From Gari tellinella (lineage: Eukaryota; Mollusca; Bivalvia; Cardiida; Psammobiidae), in the NCBI GenBank assembly GCA_922989275.2, contig OV277861.1, positions 41,728,623 to 41,792,622 of the forward strand: a stretch of 64,000 bases of DNA, read 5' to 3'. The translations under genes and the position numbers were made by a program. Under the pieces are notes generated by a model that was not told the origin of the DNA, did no database searches, and saw nothing but the letters and a program-made list of their open reading frames with translations. How positions within the stretch are numbered: position 1 is the stretch's first letter; every line of letters begins with the position of its first letter. Positions 1 through 10,318 of this stretch are shown here, piece by piece.

Positions 1-225
1 GAGTACACTTAAGGGGCTACCACTTAAAGCAGGTTGAAAGTAAAGCAAAATGCGCCTTAAGGCGCATTCTGCTTTACTTTCAGCCTGCTTGAAGCTACCA
101 TCTTCTAGAGTATATATAAAACAATCTCGTGATACATATTCATGACTGTATAAATTGGAACTATTATTTTTAGTAGGGCAATTAACAAAATGCGTGAAAA
201 TGGAGTTTTTATGGGGTAATTGGTT
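1..225. mobile_element. MITE family E, left end cut by window
   Basis: A near-perfect hairpin at about 22-95 (stem TTAAAGCAGGTTGAAAGTAA, tip TGCGCCTTAAGGCGCA) is followed by the family's conserved half (TATTCATGACTGTATAAA, GGAACTATT) and an ATGGGGTAATTGGTT end near 225. Full copies at 9333, 10041 and 20980 show TTAACCC...GGGTTAA ends, so TTAA target duplications (piggyBac-like) are inferred. No coding capacity. Confidence 0.7.
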
Positions 226-325
226 CACTCATTCATTACCTACCCCGAATACAATGGTTATTTGCAAACTGTTTGGCACTCATTTTAATGTTACTTCAGA
301 CAAAACAATAAGACGTTAAATTTAG

Positions 326-445
326 AAAATAAATAATAATAATAATAATAATAATTCTTTATTCAATCAGTAACTTGAATTAACAAATTCCTCGTTACTC
401 ACAACATATTTACAGATGGCCAAAGTGGCCAAACAAACATGCATA
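326..445 (-). mobile_element. LINE/retroposon 3' end with (AAT)n tail
   Basis: On the minus strand the sequence ends TTGAATAAAGAA followed by about eight ATT units, the usual 3' terminus of a non-LTR retroposon. Only a short 3' untranslated piece remains; no RT coding is visible. The clade is not assigned. Confidence 0.5.
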
Positions 446-549
446 TAATAATAATAAAAAAAGTATTTCAAATGATAGTAGATCTATTTTCGAAAATTTA
501 GAATTTGAGGCTGAACTGCTATTTTCATGAAAAAAAAAGATATTAAATG

Positions 550-1040
550 ATCATATTTTGGTAAATGATATAAAAGAAGACGACACATTGTAAATCAGAT
601 GACGTCATGGTAGTGAAGGGGTTCGAAGGCGTGGCTAATATCGCAAATGAAAACAGTATAGGCGTGACTTTATTAGAATTTATGATGAGTCAAAATAGCA
701 GTGTATGGATTCTGGTCAGGTGCAGAGTTGCTAGGCGACTGAACTGGGTCAAACCTTTGATTACGTCTTTGCTGGCCGAGGTCAGTCACAATTACTTTTT
801 TCTGAGCACGGAAATGGACTCTCTCAGAGTATAATTCCGTGTTCTGAGAATAGCAAAACTTTGCACAATGCAAAAAAAATGAATCATACCTTTGCAAACA
901 GTTTGGATTTTAATCAGACGCCCAATAACTCGGCGTCTGATCAATATCCAAGCTTTTTGTCTCTCACGTTACCGTTTATTTAGTTAAAATTCAATACATT
1001 TATTTGATAAATAAAAAGCAGACGATTTTATGAAGAACAC
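550..1040. repeat. Degenerate family A pieces
   Basis: About 590-623 matches the right end of family A (GATGACGTCATGGTAGTGAA then GGGGTT). About 893-958 is a decayed A hairpin (AAACAGTTTGGATTTTAATC ... GGCGTCTGATC). 1015-1030 carries the GCAGACGA motif that flanks many A hairpins. Short open frames here are chance translations of the repeat. Confidence 0.55.
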
Positions 1041-1046
1041 ATCTTA

Positions 1047-1242
1047 TACAGTTGAACTTCGATATCTCGATGTCGGTGTTGTCGAACATACCCCTATTTC
1101 AAAGTTAAAACGTGGCTAAGCCACGTTTAAACTTTGAAATAGGGTATGTTCGACTTAACCGAGCATGAAATAATACAGTTCATATGTCGAACTATCGGAT
1201 AGTTCGAGTTAAACAATTTCGAGATATCGAAGTTCGACTGTA
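1047..1242. mobile_element. MITE family C (TA-flanked)
   Basis: Begins TACAGTTGAACTTCGATATC and ends with its inverse GATATCGAAGTTCGACTGTA. The centre is a hairpin at about 1082-1155 with stem TATTTCAAAGTTAAAACGTG. TA at both edges plus CAG termini fit a Tc1/mariner/pogo-type MITE. Other copies are at 28305, 29084 and 48573. Confidence 0.8.
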
Positions 1243-2430
1243 CATGTATGCAGTTGCTTCAACTTGCTTGGTTTGGGTAATTTAAGGACTTGGCATTTTG
1301 GAACTGCCAATCGAAAAATCAATTCATTGCTGATTTCTAGCTAAAGATAATTAAAGCAGCGTCCCTTTTTTATAATCGTAACCAGACGAAATATATCTAG
1401 CAGACAACATTTTCTGTCACGCGCCAGGTGTAAAATGTATCCGTTGTTGACCGAGATTTGTTCAATCGATGTTATTGTACATGTAGACCTGTGGCCACGG
1501 CTGATCACAGTCAGCAACATGTGCTGTCGTCTGCATGATCAATTCCCGTCGTCTGCTTCACTGCCATGACGTCACCAATTTTAAACAATTGTCGTCTGCT
1601 TTCAATTCTCAAACTTAAAATGTATGGACGGGGTTTTTCACATAAGAAGTATTGAAATGAGTGTGTGATGTGACATCGTTATACATAATATGTGACCTAG
1701 AAACGGTTGAGAAAAGCTGTTTTACAAAATAGGTGATCACCTTTGTCTTGCTTGGCTCGATTTGATAACCATTTACAGTTTCAGTCAAGCTCAGACGTCG
1801 TGTGTCTCGGCGTCAGACCAAGATCCAAACAGTTTGAGACTTTCCGGATTCAGATAGCTTCAGATAAAATTGACAAAATCACTTATCTTTATATAAATAA
1901 CAAATACAACAACAGGCAGACGGCAATAGATCAAACCCTAGACTATATGCTGTATACTATTTGAAAGCAGTTTAGATCCAGATCAGATGCCGCGTAACGC
2001 GGCATCTGATCTGGATCCAAACTGCTTGACACTAATCTCTAGTGGGTTTTTTTTTAAAAAAAAAAAAAAAATAAAAAAAAAATTGTATAGATTTAGATCT
2101 AAGCTTGACAAAATTAGCATACGACACTGAATTTCAAAGCAGACGAAATAACGGCAGAATAAGGGTTAAACACTTTGAACTACCATGCATAAAATACATT
2201 TGTATAGACTTTTCTACATGACGTCTGCTTTAATTCTTTAACATAATCGACATTCTTGTTATTTGCAAATAAACTAACCAAGTGATAAACACAGTTTGTA
2301 TCCTGGTCAGACACAGAATTACTCGGCGTCTGGTCTGGGTTCAATCTGTTTTCACAGGTCTATAGTTCGAGAATATTATATAAAGATAAACTAACTTTAA
2401 TCAGTATAAGATATAATTTATGTACATGGC
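1243..2430. repeat. Intergenic stretch with several family A relics
   Basis: No gene seen. 1557-1840 starts with TTCACTGCCATGACGTCACC and TCGTCTGCTTT, the A left end, and has a decayed hairpin at about 1775-1835. 1963-2031 is a strong A hairpin whose arms both read GATGCCGCG / CGCGGCATC instead of the usual GACGCC. 2041-2090 is a T run then an A run. 2285-2360 is another decayed A hairpin. Confidence 0.6.
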
Positions 2431-2554
2431 AGAGGTCACGTTTTGATATACATATGTTTAGTGTGAAAGGCGAGATTTGTCAATGAGTATTATTAAGTTT
2501 TACTCGAAGAATGTTCGTAGCAGAACTCTGTATTATGATAGTATTTTACATGTG

Positions 2555-2900
2555 TGTAATAAATGATGGTTCAACGGTGAGAGACAAAACAACAATGACA
2601 GACAACGAAAGGGAGAAATACATAGATATGCAGAAGAACGAGTGAGAGAGATTAGAGAGAAAAGATTTAGCGAAAAAGAAATAAATAAATAAAAGAGGAT
2701 AAAAGAGAGAAAGAAAAAAATATATAGAGAGAGAGACAGAGAGAGCGAGAGAGAGACACGCAGAGACAGACAGACAGACAGACAGATAAAAAGACACACA
2801 CAGACAGGAAAAGAAAGAGAGAGACATACAGAGACAGACATACATAGACAGACATACATACACAGATAGAGACAGACAGACAGACAGCCAAGGAGAGACA
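2555..2900. repeat. GA/CAGA purine-rich microsatellite
   Basis: The plus strand is imperfect GAGA, CAGA and ACACACAGAC repeats. The minus strand is a long polypyrimidine run, which creates spurious Leu/Ser/Cys/Val-rich open frames. Not a gene. Confidence 0.85.
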
Positions 2901-3252
2901 ACGGCAGAGGAAGAGAGAGGCGTACTATTTTTGTGAATAATCTAAGTAAACAAATAACCGCACAAATAAATGGTCAAGTTCAGTTTGTTTCTACAATCAG
3001 TAAAACATCGATGCCTTTGACCATAAAGACAGTGATTCATTTACATAAACGTATTACTGCCATTACATAATCTTCCCATTCAGACAGCCAGTTCATTCAT
3101 TAGTTATGCTGGTTGTGAATGAAAACGAGATTATCCTGGCATCCTGTGCGTGGGCTAAACTTATGAATGAAGCCATGCTCAGACAACCCTGTCTAAAACC
3201 GCCGTTCACAGGAATATCTCCATTGTCTTTACTCATATTGTAGTCTTTTAAG

Positions 3253-3345
3253 ACACGTGTCCGCTTAATGCATGACAAAAGTAATGCAGAAAGCTCCTAA
3301 AGGAGCTTTCTGCATTACTTTTGTACTGCATTGAGCAGTCACGTC
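3253..3345. mobile_element. Hairpin element family J
   Basis: A long inverted repeat: left arm CTTAATGCATGACAAAAGTA, tip AAAGCTCCTAAAGGAGCTTT, right arm TTGTACTGCATTGAGCAGTC. Related copies are at 5015, 17869, 33120, 38331, 40257 and 43425. Element ends are not resolved here. Confidence 0.65.
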
Positions 3346-5014
3346 TAGTGAGAAATATGGTATGTTCGTCAATGAATGAGTGTTAAGGAGAATGTTGACT
3401 GTAGGGTGTTATTGATTACTGCCTAAAATATTCTCTGGTCATGAGCTCTGCGATCAGTCGTAGTAGCAGGAAAGCCAGATAATCGATATGGAAGCTGAGA
3501 GGGTAAGAACGTTAAAATGACAGATCTGCGCACGGCCACCACGCTCGCCATTTGAAAGATTACTAGGTCAGATACAACTAATTCTATACGTGCTGAAAGT
3601 TACGGTTTGTTCACTAATGTAGTAAGAAGAATTTTTCAAAATCCTGTCATTTTCTACATTTCTATTGCATGGCGTTTAACATTGGGATATAATGTTGTCT
3701 CACATGATCAAATATAATGAACAGTTCTCGTATTTACATGTTCGACAAGAATTGACATCAAAATATGAGCATGGTCATGGCTGGACTATTTGAGTCTGTT
3801 TGTTTGTAATTATGAAATATACCGATATTTGAGAATATAGAAATAGTTTTATAAAGCGGAGAAGTCGTTATTCTTTCCCAGTAAACGCGCTTATGTCCAC
3901 TTCAAACAGTTTGGAGATATATCAAGGTAAAACCTTTTTAGCCAATTTTGAATGTCTTGTTAATTTTGTAACGATTCTCTGAGACGACATATCCACAATT
4001 TGTAATGGAAAACAAGATCACCGGAATATCAAACAGTTTGGGCACAGATGAGACGTAACTTCTGTATTATCTTTTAGATCAAAACTGCTTCCAATAATGA
4101 TCACAAAAGCTGAACGTTAAATACACGCCAATGGACTTCGGCATATAGAGGATCTTACATGAGTGCTCATTAATTATCATTTTTAATAAACGAGTTGACT
4201 AAAACAATATGACTCGAGCCTTGGAGCGTTATATTTATTTTAGTCAACGAGTTATGTTAAGAATGATAAATAATGAGCACGAAACATTCTATTTATCACA
4301 TAAATATTTTAAAACCCTATTACGTCAACTGAATCTGTAGTTTGTAGTCTTTCCGCCATATGTATTTTACGCCAAAAGTTGGCGTTGTTTGTAGCAGGGA
4401 GATTAAATTAAATATAAGAGCTCCTGTTTGTAGTAACGTCATAGCAAATGACGTCATACCTAACTTTCAGTCCATTTTGACTGGCTTAATCAAGTGGGTT
4501 GTCCCCCTTGTATTTGGCACCCTGCGTCATGCAGCGCTTTTGGACGAACAGATAAGGCCGGAGCCCAAATATTGATATTTCACTATCATTTATTGGATGG
4601 CTTTATTACACTGACATTTATGGGATAAATAACAGTTTCAACCGTGAAGAAACAAAATAATTTAGTGGCGGTTGACCTTCCGTTCCGTTATAACTAGATT
4701 TACGATAGTTCGTGCATGTATATATATCTTTGAAAAACTGAAAACAGACGCATTGACTGATAATAACAAACAATGTCAGTGAATAGTTCGGAATTCTACG
4801 ACTCTATTTTGTCTTTTCGAACATTAACACTATGTGAACCATATACTGTATTGTATTGTTATAAAACGCAAATCAAATCGAGTAATGATATTGGCCAGGT
4901 AAAATATTCTTCTAATCAAATTTCTCAGTCGCAAAAAGAATACAGATAACCTTATGTTGAACGACAACTGCAATATATATATTAATATAGACAGTCTTCA
5001 AATCTTATTATTAG
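3346..5014. other. No gene recognised, mostly unclassified sequence
   Basis: About 3855-3925 looks like a decayed family B left part (GTCGTTATTCTTTCCCAGTA, then AAACAGTTTGGA). A separate palindrome lies at 4159-4284. The rest shows no recognisable coding, RNA or repeat structure. Confidence 0.4.
4159..4284. repeat. Foldback palindrome
   Basis: Arms of about 45 nt: GCTCATTAATTATCATTTTT ... AACGAGTTGACTAAAA on the left, and TTTTAGTCAACGAGTTATGT ... GATAAATAATGAGC on the right, around a loop of about 30 nt. It does not match the lettered families. Confidence 0.6.
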
Positions 5015-5090
5015 TCAATGCAGGAGAAAAGTTATGCAGAAAGCTCCTTTAGGAGCTTTCTGCATTACTTTTGTCCAGCATTGAGTAACC
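5015..5090. mobile_element. Hairpin element family J
   Basis: Stem with tip AAAGCTCCTTTAGGAGCTTT and outer arms AATGCAGGAGAAAAGTTATG / ATTACTTTTGTCCAGCATTG. The following 5091-5529 holds no gene or repeat that I recognise. Confidence 0.65.
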
Positions 5091-5529
5091 ATCTGTGTAA
5101 GAATGTCCCATATTTTTTGGATGATGATTTAGTAAAGCGTCACTGTCTCTGCTGTTAAAGTGGATCAATACTGCTGCTGGTTGAGAGTTCTAAATATACC
5201 TTCCGCTCTCGTTGATCAACTGTGTCACAGACTAATCGATGACAAAAGAACAGAATGGAATCGACTGGTTCCATAATTATTACCTCGTTTCCTGCTAGAG
5301 ATAGCCATTCACAAGCCGAATACATTATCTTGTCTGATTGTAACGGGGAAAGCGCCTCAGAGATACCGAATATAAGAAAGTCGTTACTAGAACTGGCCCA
5401 CATGTATCGAACGGCTATCAAAAATGTTAAAATAGCACCAATACGTCTCTCTATTTTAGTCTGTTCTCGGCTCTGTTTTGGGATTTCTTTATCTGTATTT
5501 CTGTACATCAGGTCTGTCAACAAGTTTAT

Positions 5530-5612
5530 CTGTGTGTGTGTGTCTCTCTCACTTTCTGTTCCTCACTGCCACCCTCTGTCTTTATATCAAACATATTCCA
5601 TTCATTCTCTCC

Positions 5613-5648
<36 letters not shown>

Positions 5649-5765
5649 ATATATCCCCCCTCTCTCTCTCTCTCGCTATCTCTGTTTCTCTGTCTGTCTG
5701 TCTCTCTCTCTCTATCTCTCTCTCTCTCTCTCTCTCGGTCTATAACCGTCCGCTTGTCTGTCTGT
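5530..5765. repeat. TC/TCTG polypyrimidine microsatellite
   Basis: Long (TC)n mixed with TCTG units on the plus strand, translating to low-complexity Ser/Leu. It lies immediately upstream of the foldback that carries the LINE. Confidence 0.85.
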
Positions 5766-5861
5766 TTTCTTGCCTGCTGTAATGACGAAAAGTGACCCCG
5801 CAGGACAAAACTGTACTTGGTACTTGATTTGCCTTATTATTATGACCCAAGAGGTAAATGT

Positions 5862-6756
5862 CATATCCCCTATTTTATTTCTTGTTGTCATTGACTGGGT
5901 GATGAGGAAGGCGACCCATGAACGGCCAAGAGGAGTAGTATGGGGTCTTACAACCCGAATAGAGGACTGTGACTTTGCAGATGATATTGCTCTGCTGTCA
6001 CACACGCACAATGACATCCAGGAGAAGACCGAAAGGGTCAATGAAGTAGCCAAGGGAGTGGGACTGAAAATCCATCCTGGGAAGACAAAAGTCATGAAGG
6101 TCAAGAATAAGAAGAACCAGAAGATACACATTGGGGACACAGAGCTAGAGGAAGTACAAGATTTCAAGTACCTAGGCAGTTACATCTCGGCACAAAGCAA
6201 CATCGAGAAGGAGATCTCCACCAGAATTGGCCTTGCAGCTCAGGCATTCAACAGCCTTAAGAACATTTGGAAGTCCACAGCCCTGCAAACCAAGACACAA
6301 CTGAGGATCTACAACTCCAATGTTCGCTCAGTGCTTCTCTACGCATCAGAGACCTGGAGAATGAACAAGAAGATATAAAGCCGACTAAGGGGGTTTGAGG
6401 GGCGTTGCTTGCGCCGGATCCTGAAAATTCGATGGGAGCAGCGCATCACAAACATAGAGGTGAGAGAGCGCACAGGATTCAACAACATTGTGCAAGAGGT
6501 CAAACAGAGACGCTGGAGATGGCTGGGTCATGTGTTGCGGATGAACAAGAGCAGACATCCACATACTGCTTTGAGATGGACACCACAGGGAAAGAGGAAA
6601 AGGGGAATGCCATTGGGTACGTGGAGGAGGACAGTAGAAGAAGAGATGGCTACAACAGGCAAGACATGGAATGAAATAAGTTGGCTCGCTCAAGACAGAG
6701 GTGGCTGGAGACGATTCGTTGGTGCCTTATGCTCCACTGGGAGTGAAGAGGATTAA
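5862..6756 (+). pseudogene. Non-LTR retrotransposon reverse transcriptase, truncated
   Basis: The reading frame begins mid-domain with ISPILFLVVIDWVMRKA (RT palm) and continues to FADDIALL at 5974-5997, the catalytic F/YxDD box. KYLGSYIS and LRIYNSNVRSVLLYASETW (thumb) follow. An in-frame TAA at 6376-6378 interrupts the frame, which then resumes in the same phase with RGFEGRCLRRILKIRWEQRI and RRWRWLGHVLRMN to a final stop at 6754. The endonuclease domain and RT N-terminus are missing. Such an element would copy its own RNA at a nicked target; this copy cannot. The family resembles LINEs common in molluscs; the clade is not assigned. Confidence 0.8.
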
Positions 6757-6766
6757 GTAAGTAAGT
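5862..6766 (+). mobile_element. 5'-truncated LINE with 13-bp target site duplication
   Basis: AAGAGGTAAATGT occurs directly before (5849-5861) and directly after (6767-6779) the insert. The insert ends in a short TAAG repeat instead of poly(A). Only the C-terminal part of the reverse transcriptase ORF remains, as expected from incomplete reverse transcription. Matched duplications and a single internal stop suggest a fairly recent insertion. Confidence 0.8.
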
Positions 6767-6941
6767 AAGAGGTAAATGTTCTACGTCGAAAAATGTCCCG
6801 GGGTCACAATTCTGAGGGGACACTTTTCGTCATTCCGGCCTGTCTCTGTCTGACTGTCTTTCTGTTTGGAAAGGTATACTAAGTACTAAATGTTAAAACG
6901 CCTTCTGTGTTTTATATTTATGGCTTCTTATACATGTAGAT

Positions 6942-6960
6942 GGGGGGGGGGGGGGGGGGG
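6942..6960 (+). repeat. Poly-G run
   Basis: Nineteen consecutive G. A similar run occurs at 21322-21340. Both are candidates for G-quadruplex formation or length error in the assembly. Confidence 0.9.
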
Positions 6961-7046
6961 CTGCTTTCCTCCGTGTAGAAATAACTAAAGGCGTGATAAG
7001 GTGTATTTATGTGGGTATTGGTAAAACATGTTCGACTGTACACATG

Positions 7047-7420
7047 TACAGCGCTCCCTCTCTACAACGACACCCAATGGGAGACAACGCGTGTGTGCTT
7101 AGTTCGGAGGGAGTCGTTATACTAGAGTTTATAGGGAGGGAAATTGGCTTACATTTGCAAACAGCTTGAATTCAGATCAGACGCCGCGTTACGCGGCGTC
7201 TGATCTGGATTCAAGCCGTTTTTAACTCGTCATTAAGTAATTTTCTGTCAAAATGTCCATTATGTAACTTTGAAAAATAACAGCAGACGACAATTTTAAG
7301 CAGACGATATTGCATCCCTGAATACGTTGACATAAGTTTCCTGTTTAGGGAACTTCGACAAGGGTCGTTGTAAGTAGGGAGTCGTTGTTGAGATGGCCGT
7401 TGTAGGATGGGGACACTATA
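7047..7420. mobile_element. MITE family I with A-type core hairpin
   Basis: Left end TACAGCGCTCCCTCTCTACA; the right part carries inverse pieces (GTCGTTGTAAGTAGGGAGTC, GCCGTTGTAGGATGGGGACA). The centre (about 7156-7222) is the shared hairpin with arms CTTGAATTCAGATCAGACGC / GCGTCTGATCTGGATTCAAG. Copies are at 53290, 55644 and 62841. Confidence 0.75.
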
Positions 7421-7462
7421 CATGTATCAATATTCTGAAATATATCTTGAATGTTTAATGAA

Positions 7463-7706
7463 TACAGCGGGGAAGCTGTTATTCTTTCCCAATAAACACG
7501 TTTACGCTGAAACGCTCATGGCCATTGTGAATAGTTTGAAGCTAGATCAGACGCCGGGAAACTCGGCGTCTGGTCAGGTACTTAACCGATAAAATAGAGA
7601 ATCGTCAACTTAATCAAAAGAACGTCAATTTTTACATGTTTGTACATTGTGTTTGCGTTTCATTGCCACGGTTTAAACGGGAATGGATAATGTCTTCTCT
7701 ACTGTA
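7463..7706 (+). mobile_element. MITE family B
   Basis: TACAGCGGGGAAGCTGTTAT at the left and GATAATGTCTTCTCTACTGTA-like sequence at the right are the family B inverted ends. The inside has TTCCCAATAAACACGTTTAC, a decayed hairpin at about 7526-7580, and a CGTTTCATTGCC / TTTAAACGGGAATG right part. 244 bp with TA at both edges. Confidence 0.75.
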
Positions 7707-8099
7707 CATCGGCCTTGTGGGTCCATATAGGTCACCATCGGACTGTCTTTGTCATGCATATTTTATATGGCCAATCATCTATCACATTCTAAATTCTTTA
7801 CATACGGTGGCAAAAGCGTTTTTCTTTCCCAAATTAACGGTATACCTGTTCATGATCAAATTATTCGGGATAATTTTACATGTACCCATTCACCCCTTTA
7901 TTGCCGTCTGCTTCAGTATTGTTGTCTGCAAGATAGATATATCTACCTCATAAATACTCTATCATGTTCATCTAGATAAAAATGACAAACGGTGCAGACC
8001 CATATAAGAGGACTCATTAGGAGTCATGTGATCTGGATCTTCACTGTTTACACAGGACAAGTGTACACTTAACGTGCACTTTTTCAGATGCTTAAGATA
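7707..8099. repeat. No gene; fragments of families B, A and H
   Basis: 7810-7850 has a B-like TTTCTTTCCCAAATTAACGG. 7890-7935 has the A left end (CCCCTTTATTGCCGTCTGCT). 7980-8080 has an H-like AATGACAAACGGTGCAGACC and CACAGGACAAGTGTACACTT. Confidence 0.45.
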
Positions 8100-8283
8100 C
8101 CCATGTTCTTGTAAACTGCTGCATCACGGTTGGTATTGTTATATTGTTGTTAATTATTTGTTTTGTATGAAAATGCCTTTTGTTTTGTGTGCTTGTATAT
8201 ATTTTGAGGGCCTCATGGAAGATTGGTATTTACCAAATGAGCTCTCTCGTTAAATAAAGTCTTTATTATTATTATTATTATTA
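8100..8283 (+). mobile_element. LINE 3' untranslated end with (TTA)n tail
   Basis: GAGGGCCTCATGGAAGATTG, then ACCAAATGAGCTCTCTCGTT, AAATAAAGTC and seven TTA units (8264-8283). This is the form of a CR1/L2-like LINE 3' end, which lacks poly(A). No coding part is left. The exact 5' limit is uncertain. Confidence 0.6.
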
Positions 8284-8329
8284 GATACGTTTTAACGTTA
8301 TATTTAAGGCTGTATATAAGTTACATTAA

Positions 8330-8470
8330 GGCAGTAGACTTAATAAACATCGATAAGAGTGACAAACAGTTTGGGTCCTGATTAGACGCCGCGTAACGCG
8401 GCGTCTGATTAGGACCCAAACTGTTTGTAAACGCGCTTTATGACGTCATTGACAGTGAAAGGGTTGAGGC
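8330..8470. mobile_element. Family A copy with strong hairpin
   Basis: Hairpin 8361-8429 with tip GCCGCGTAACGCGGC. Both arms read GGGTCC / GGACCC rather than the usual GGATCC, a paired change. The right end reads GACAGTGAAAGGGTT (to about 8464), the A terminus. Confidence 0.75.
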
Positions 8471-8515
8471 GACTGTGCTAAACCCCATATGGCCTTTACA
8501 AACAGTTTGGGACCA

Positions 8516-8758
8516 GGGGCCCGTTTCATAAAACTTCGTACGACAAATGTTGTCGTAAGTCAGATTATAAAACTATCAATTATTATTTATTTCTCCATCT
8601 AATCCTGTTTTGTGACATCATTTTGGAATCGTCTTGAAAAGACGATTCCAAAAAGATGTCACAAGACAGGATTAGATAGAGAAATCAGAGATTAAATGTG
8701 TTTTAAAGTTTTGACTTGCGACAACATTTGTCGTAAGAAGTTTTATGAAACGGGCCCC
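8516..8758. mobile_element. MITE family G inserted in a family A hairpin
   Basis: Ends are GGGGCCCGTTTCATAAAACT and its inverse AGTTTTATGAAACGGGCCCC. An inner hairpin pairs GACATCATTTTGGAATCGTC with GACGATTCCAAAAAGATGTC. The flanks, AAACAGTTTGGGACCAG and CAGATCAGATGC, join into an A hairpin arm, with CAG repeated on both sides as a possible 3-bp duplication. 3-bp duplications and G-rich ends suggest PIF/Harbinger; that is inference. Confidence 0.75.
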
Positions 8759-8839
8759 AGATCAGATGCAAAGTTACTCTATGGCATTCAGATTAAAATA
8801 ACTGGTCAGATCGTCATTTCATTTGCGTTTAGTTTTATT

Positions 8840-9332
8840 TAACCCTTTCATTGGCAAAATTACCGTGAGCGTTTTACCCTTTCATCGCCATAATGTCGTC
8901 TGCTTCAATATTGTTTCTGCAATATCGTTTCAAAGTCAGATTTAAGGCAGCATGACTAAAGTTATTTTGAAAGGAGTGTCGAAAATTTGGATCCTGATCA
9001 GACGCAGCATACCGCGGCGTCTAATCAGGATCCTACAGTGGAGAAAATGTTATTCTTTCCCAATAAACGCGTTTACGCTAAAACTATTATTTGCAGTGCA
9101 AACAGTTTGGAGCCAGATCAGACGCCGGGTAACCCGGCGTCTGATCAGGCTCCATACTTTTTGCCACCAAGATAAACATGAATTATCAGAATTGTCCAAA
9201 AGTTGTATTTTTCTACGTTTTAGTATTTTGCGTTTGCGTACGTTTGCGTTTAAACGGGAAAGAATAACAGATTCTCCACTGTATCTGCTTGCAAACTTGC
9301 CTTAAAGTGGGCGTCAGTGACAGTGAAAGGGT
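8840..9332. mobile_element. Family A element split by a family B insertion
   Basis: Left part: AACCCTTTCATTGGC, TTACCGTGAGCG, ATGTCGTCTGCTTC, and hairpin left arm plus tip to 9033. Right part: TGCTTGCAAACTTG and GTGACAGTGAAAGGGT, ending near 9332. The B element at 9034-9283 sits in the right arm of the hairpin. Confidence 0.75.
9034..9283 (+). mobile_element. MITE family B, full length
   Basis: 250 bp from TACAGTGGAGAAAATGTTAT to AACAGATTCTCCACTGTA. Order: AATAAACGCGTTTACGCTAA, hairpin about 9098-9160 (AGCCAGATCAGACGCCGGGT), TGCCACCAAGATAAACATGA, GTTTGCGTTTAAACGGGAAA. It splits a family A hairpin at a TA dinucleotide, which supports real transposition with TA target duplication. Confidence 0.85.
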
Positions 9333-9574
9333 AAACCCTTCCCCCCATAGAAGCGCCTTTAAGCGGATATGATTTATTCCTCCGCTGAAGAAAATAGTTC
9401 CAATTTAATCAGCCATGAATATACAGAACAGGGAATATTTTCTATATTTAAGCACATGGAGGCTTAAAGATGGCTGGAAGTAAAGCAGAATGCGCCTATT
9501 CTGCTTTCCTTTCAACCTGCTTTAAGTGGTCACCTGTTTTCAAAACTAAAAACAGGCAATGGGGTAAAGGGTTA
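9333..9574. mobile_element. MITE family E, full length
   Basis: Left end AAACCCTTCCCCCCATAGAA, CCGCTGAAGAAAATAGTTCC, hairpin about 9462-9527, right end CAATGGGGTAAAGGGTTAA. It abuts the right end of the preceding A element, consistent with both families favouring TTAA. Confidence 0.75.
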
Positions 9575-10040
9575 AAAGAGGGAAATTGCATATTTCCAAA
9601 ACTGTATCGTCTATGAGTAAAACTTTCGTGGAGTAAAGGGTTCGTGCGCGATTTAATTGAATTTGGTTGCCTTATACGATACCGATTCAATGCGATTCTT
9701 GTGGGTTTTATTTAATTTAATTGTCGTATAAGACCCCGGTTCATGCGCGATTTAATCTATTTGATTGCATGCCTTACGACTTCAATTTTCAAGGAACTTT
9801 CTTCTTGGACTCATGTGGTCATTTGTCTTTTAAACTAGAAACAGAATCTGGAGTCAAGCAAACATATGTCAATCAATATCCATATTTCTTTGTTTGATAG
9901 TCGCTATAAACTACATGTATACTGTTAACGGCACACTAACACCCCACCCCTTCTCTCCTTTACAACACCTCTGAAGAAGGCTTGGTTTTAGTGTTCGAGG
10001 CTTAAAGCAATATGAAAATAAAGTTGCCTTTTACACTGCT
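9575..10040. other. No gene; partial direct repeat
   Basis: TCGTGCGCGATTTAATTGAA (about 9641) and TCATGCGCGATTTAATCTAT (about 9740) are roughly 100 bp apart with related sequence between (CCTTATACGA / GTCGTATAAGA). No coding sequence or known family recognised. Confidence 0.4.
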
Positions 10041-10292
10041 TTAACCCTTTCCCTTATAGAAGCGACTTTTAGCACATGCATTGTATTCATCCGCTGAAGA
10101 AAATAGTTCCAATATAAACCTTAATGAATATGTGTCATATTTAATACTTTCCTTATTCTAGCTGCATAAAAGCTTAAAGCAGACTGAAAGTGAAGCAGAA
10201 TGCGCCATATGGCGTATTCTGCTTTACTTTCAACCTGCTTTAAGTAGTCACCTATTTTCAAAACTATAAACAGGCTATGGGGTAATGGGTTA
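10041..10292. mobile_element. MITE family E, full length
   Basis: Left end TTAACCCTTTCCCTTATAGA, inner CCGCTGAAGAAAATAGTTCC, hairpin about 10171-10241 with tip GCGCCATATGGCG, right end GGCTATGGGGTAATGGGTTA. Confidence 0.8.
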
Positions 10293-10318
10293 AACAGTCA
10301 TATTTACTTGCACCCTGC

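Larger units (their letters stand above)
5781..6834. mobile_element. Foldback element interrupted by a LINE
   Basis: The left end AATGACGAAAAGTGACCCC (5781) is inverted at the right end as GGGGACACTTTTCGTCATT (to 6834). Removing the LINE insertion and one copy of its 13-bp target duplication leaves a short foldback of about 135 bp. The host foldback must therefore be older than the LINE insertion. Confidence 0.6.

Noticed and set aside
3253..3345. Bacterial-type intrinsic terminators
   Set aside because: The GC-tipped hairpins resemble terminators, but the sequence is eukaryotic, arms are 30-35 nt, no U-tract follows consistently, and copies are mobile repeats.
8361..8429. CRISPR-like array or evenly spaced repeats
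   Set aside because: The A-core hairpins recur many times, but spacing is irregular and each copy lies inside a larger transposon-like unit. There are no spacers and no cas genes.
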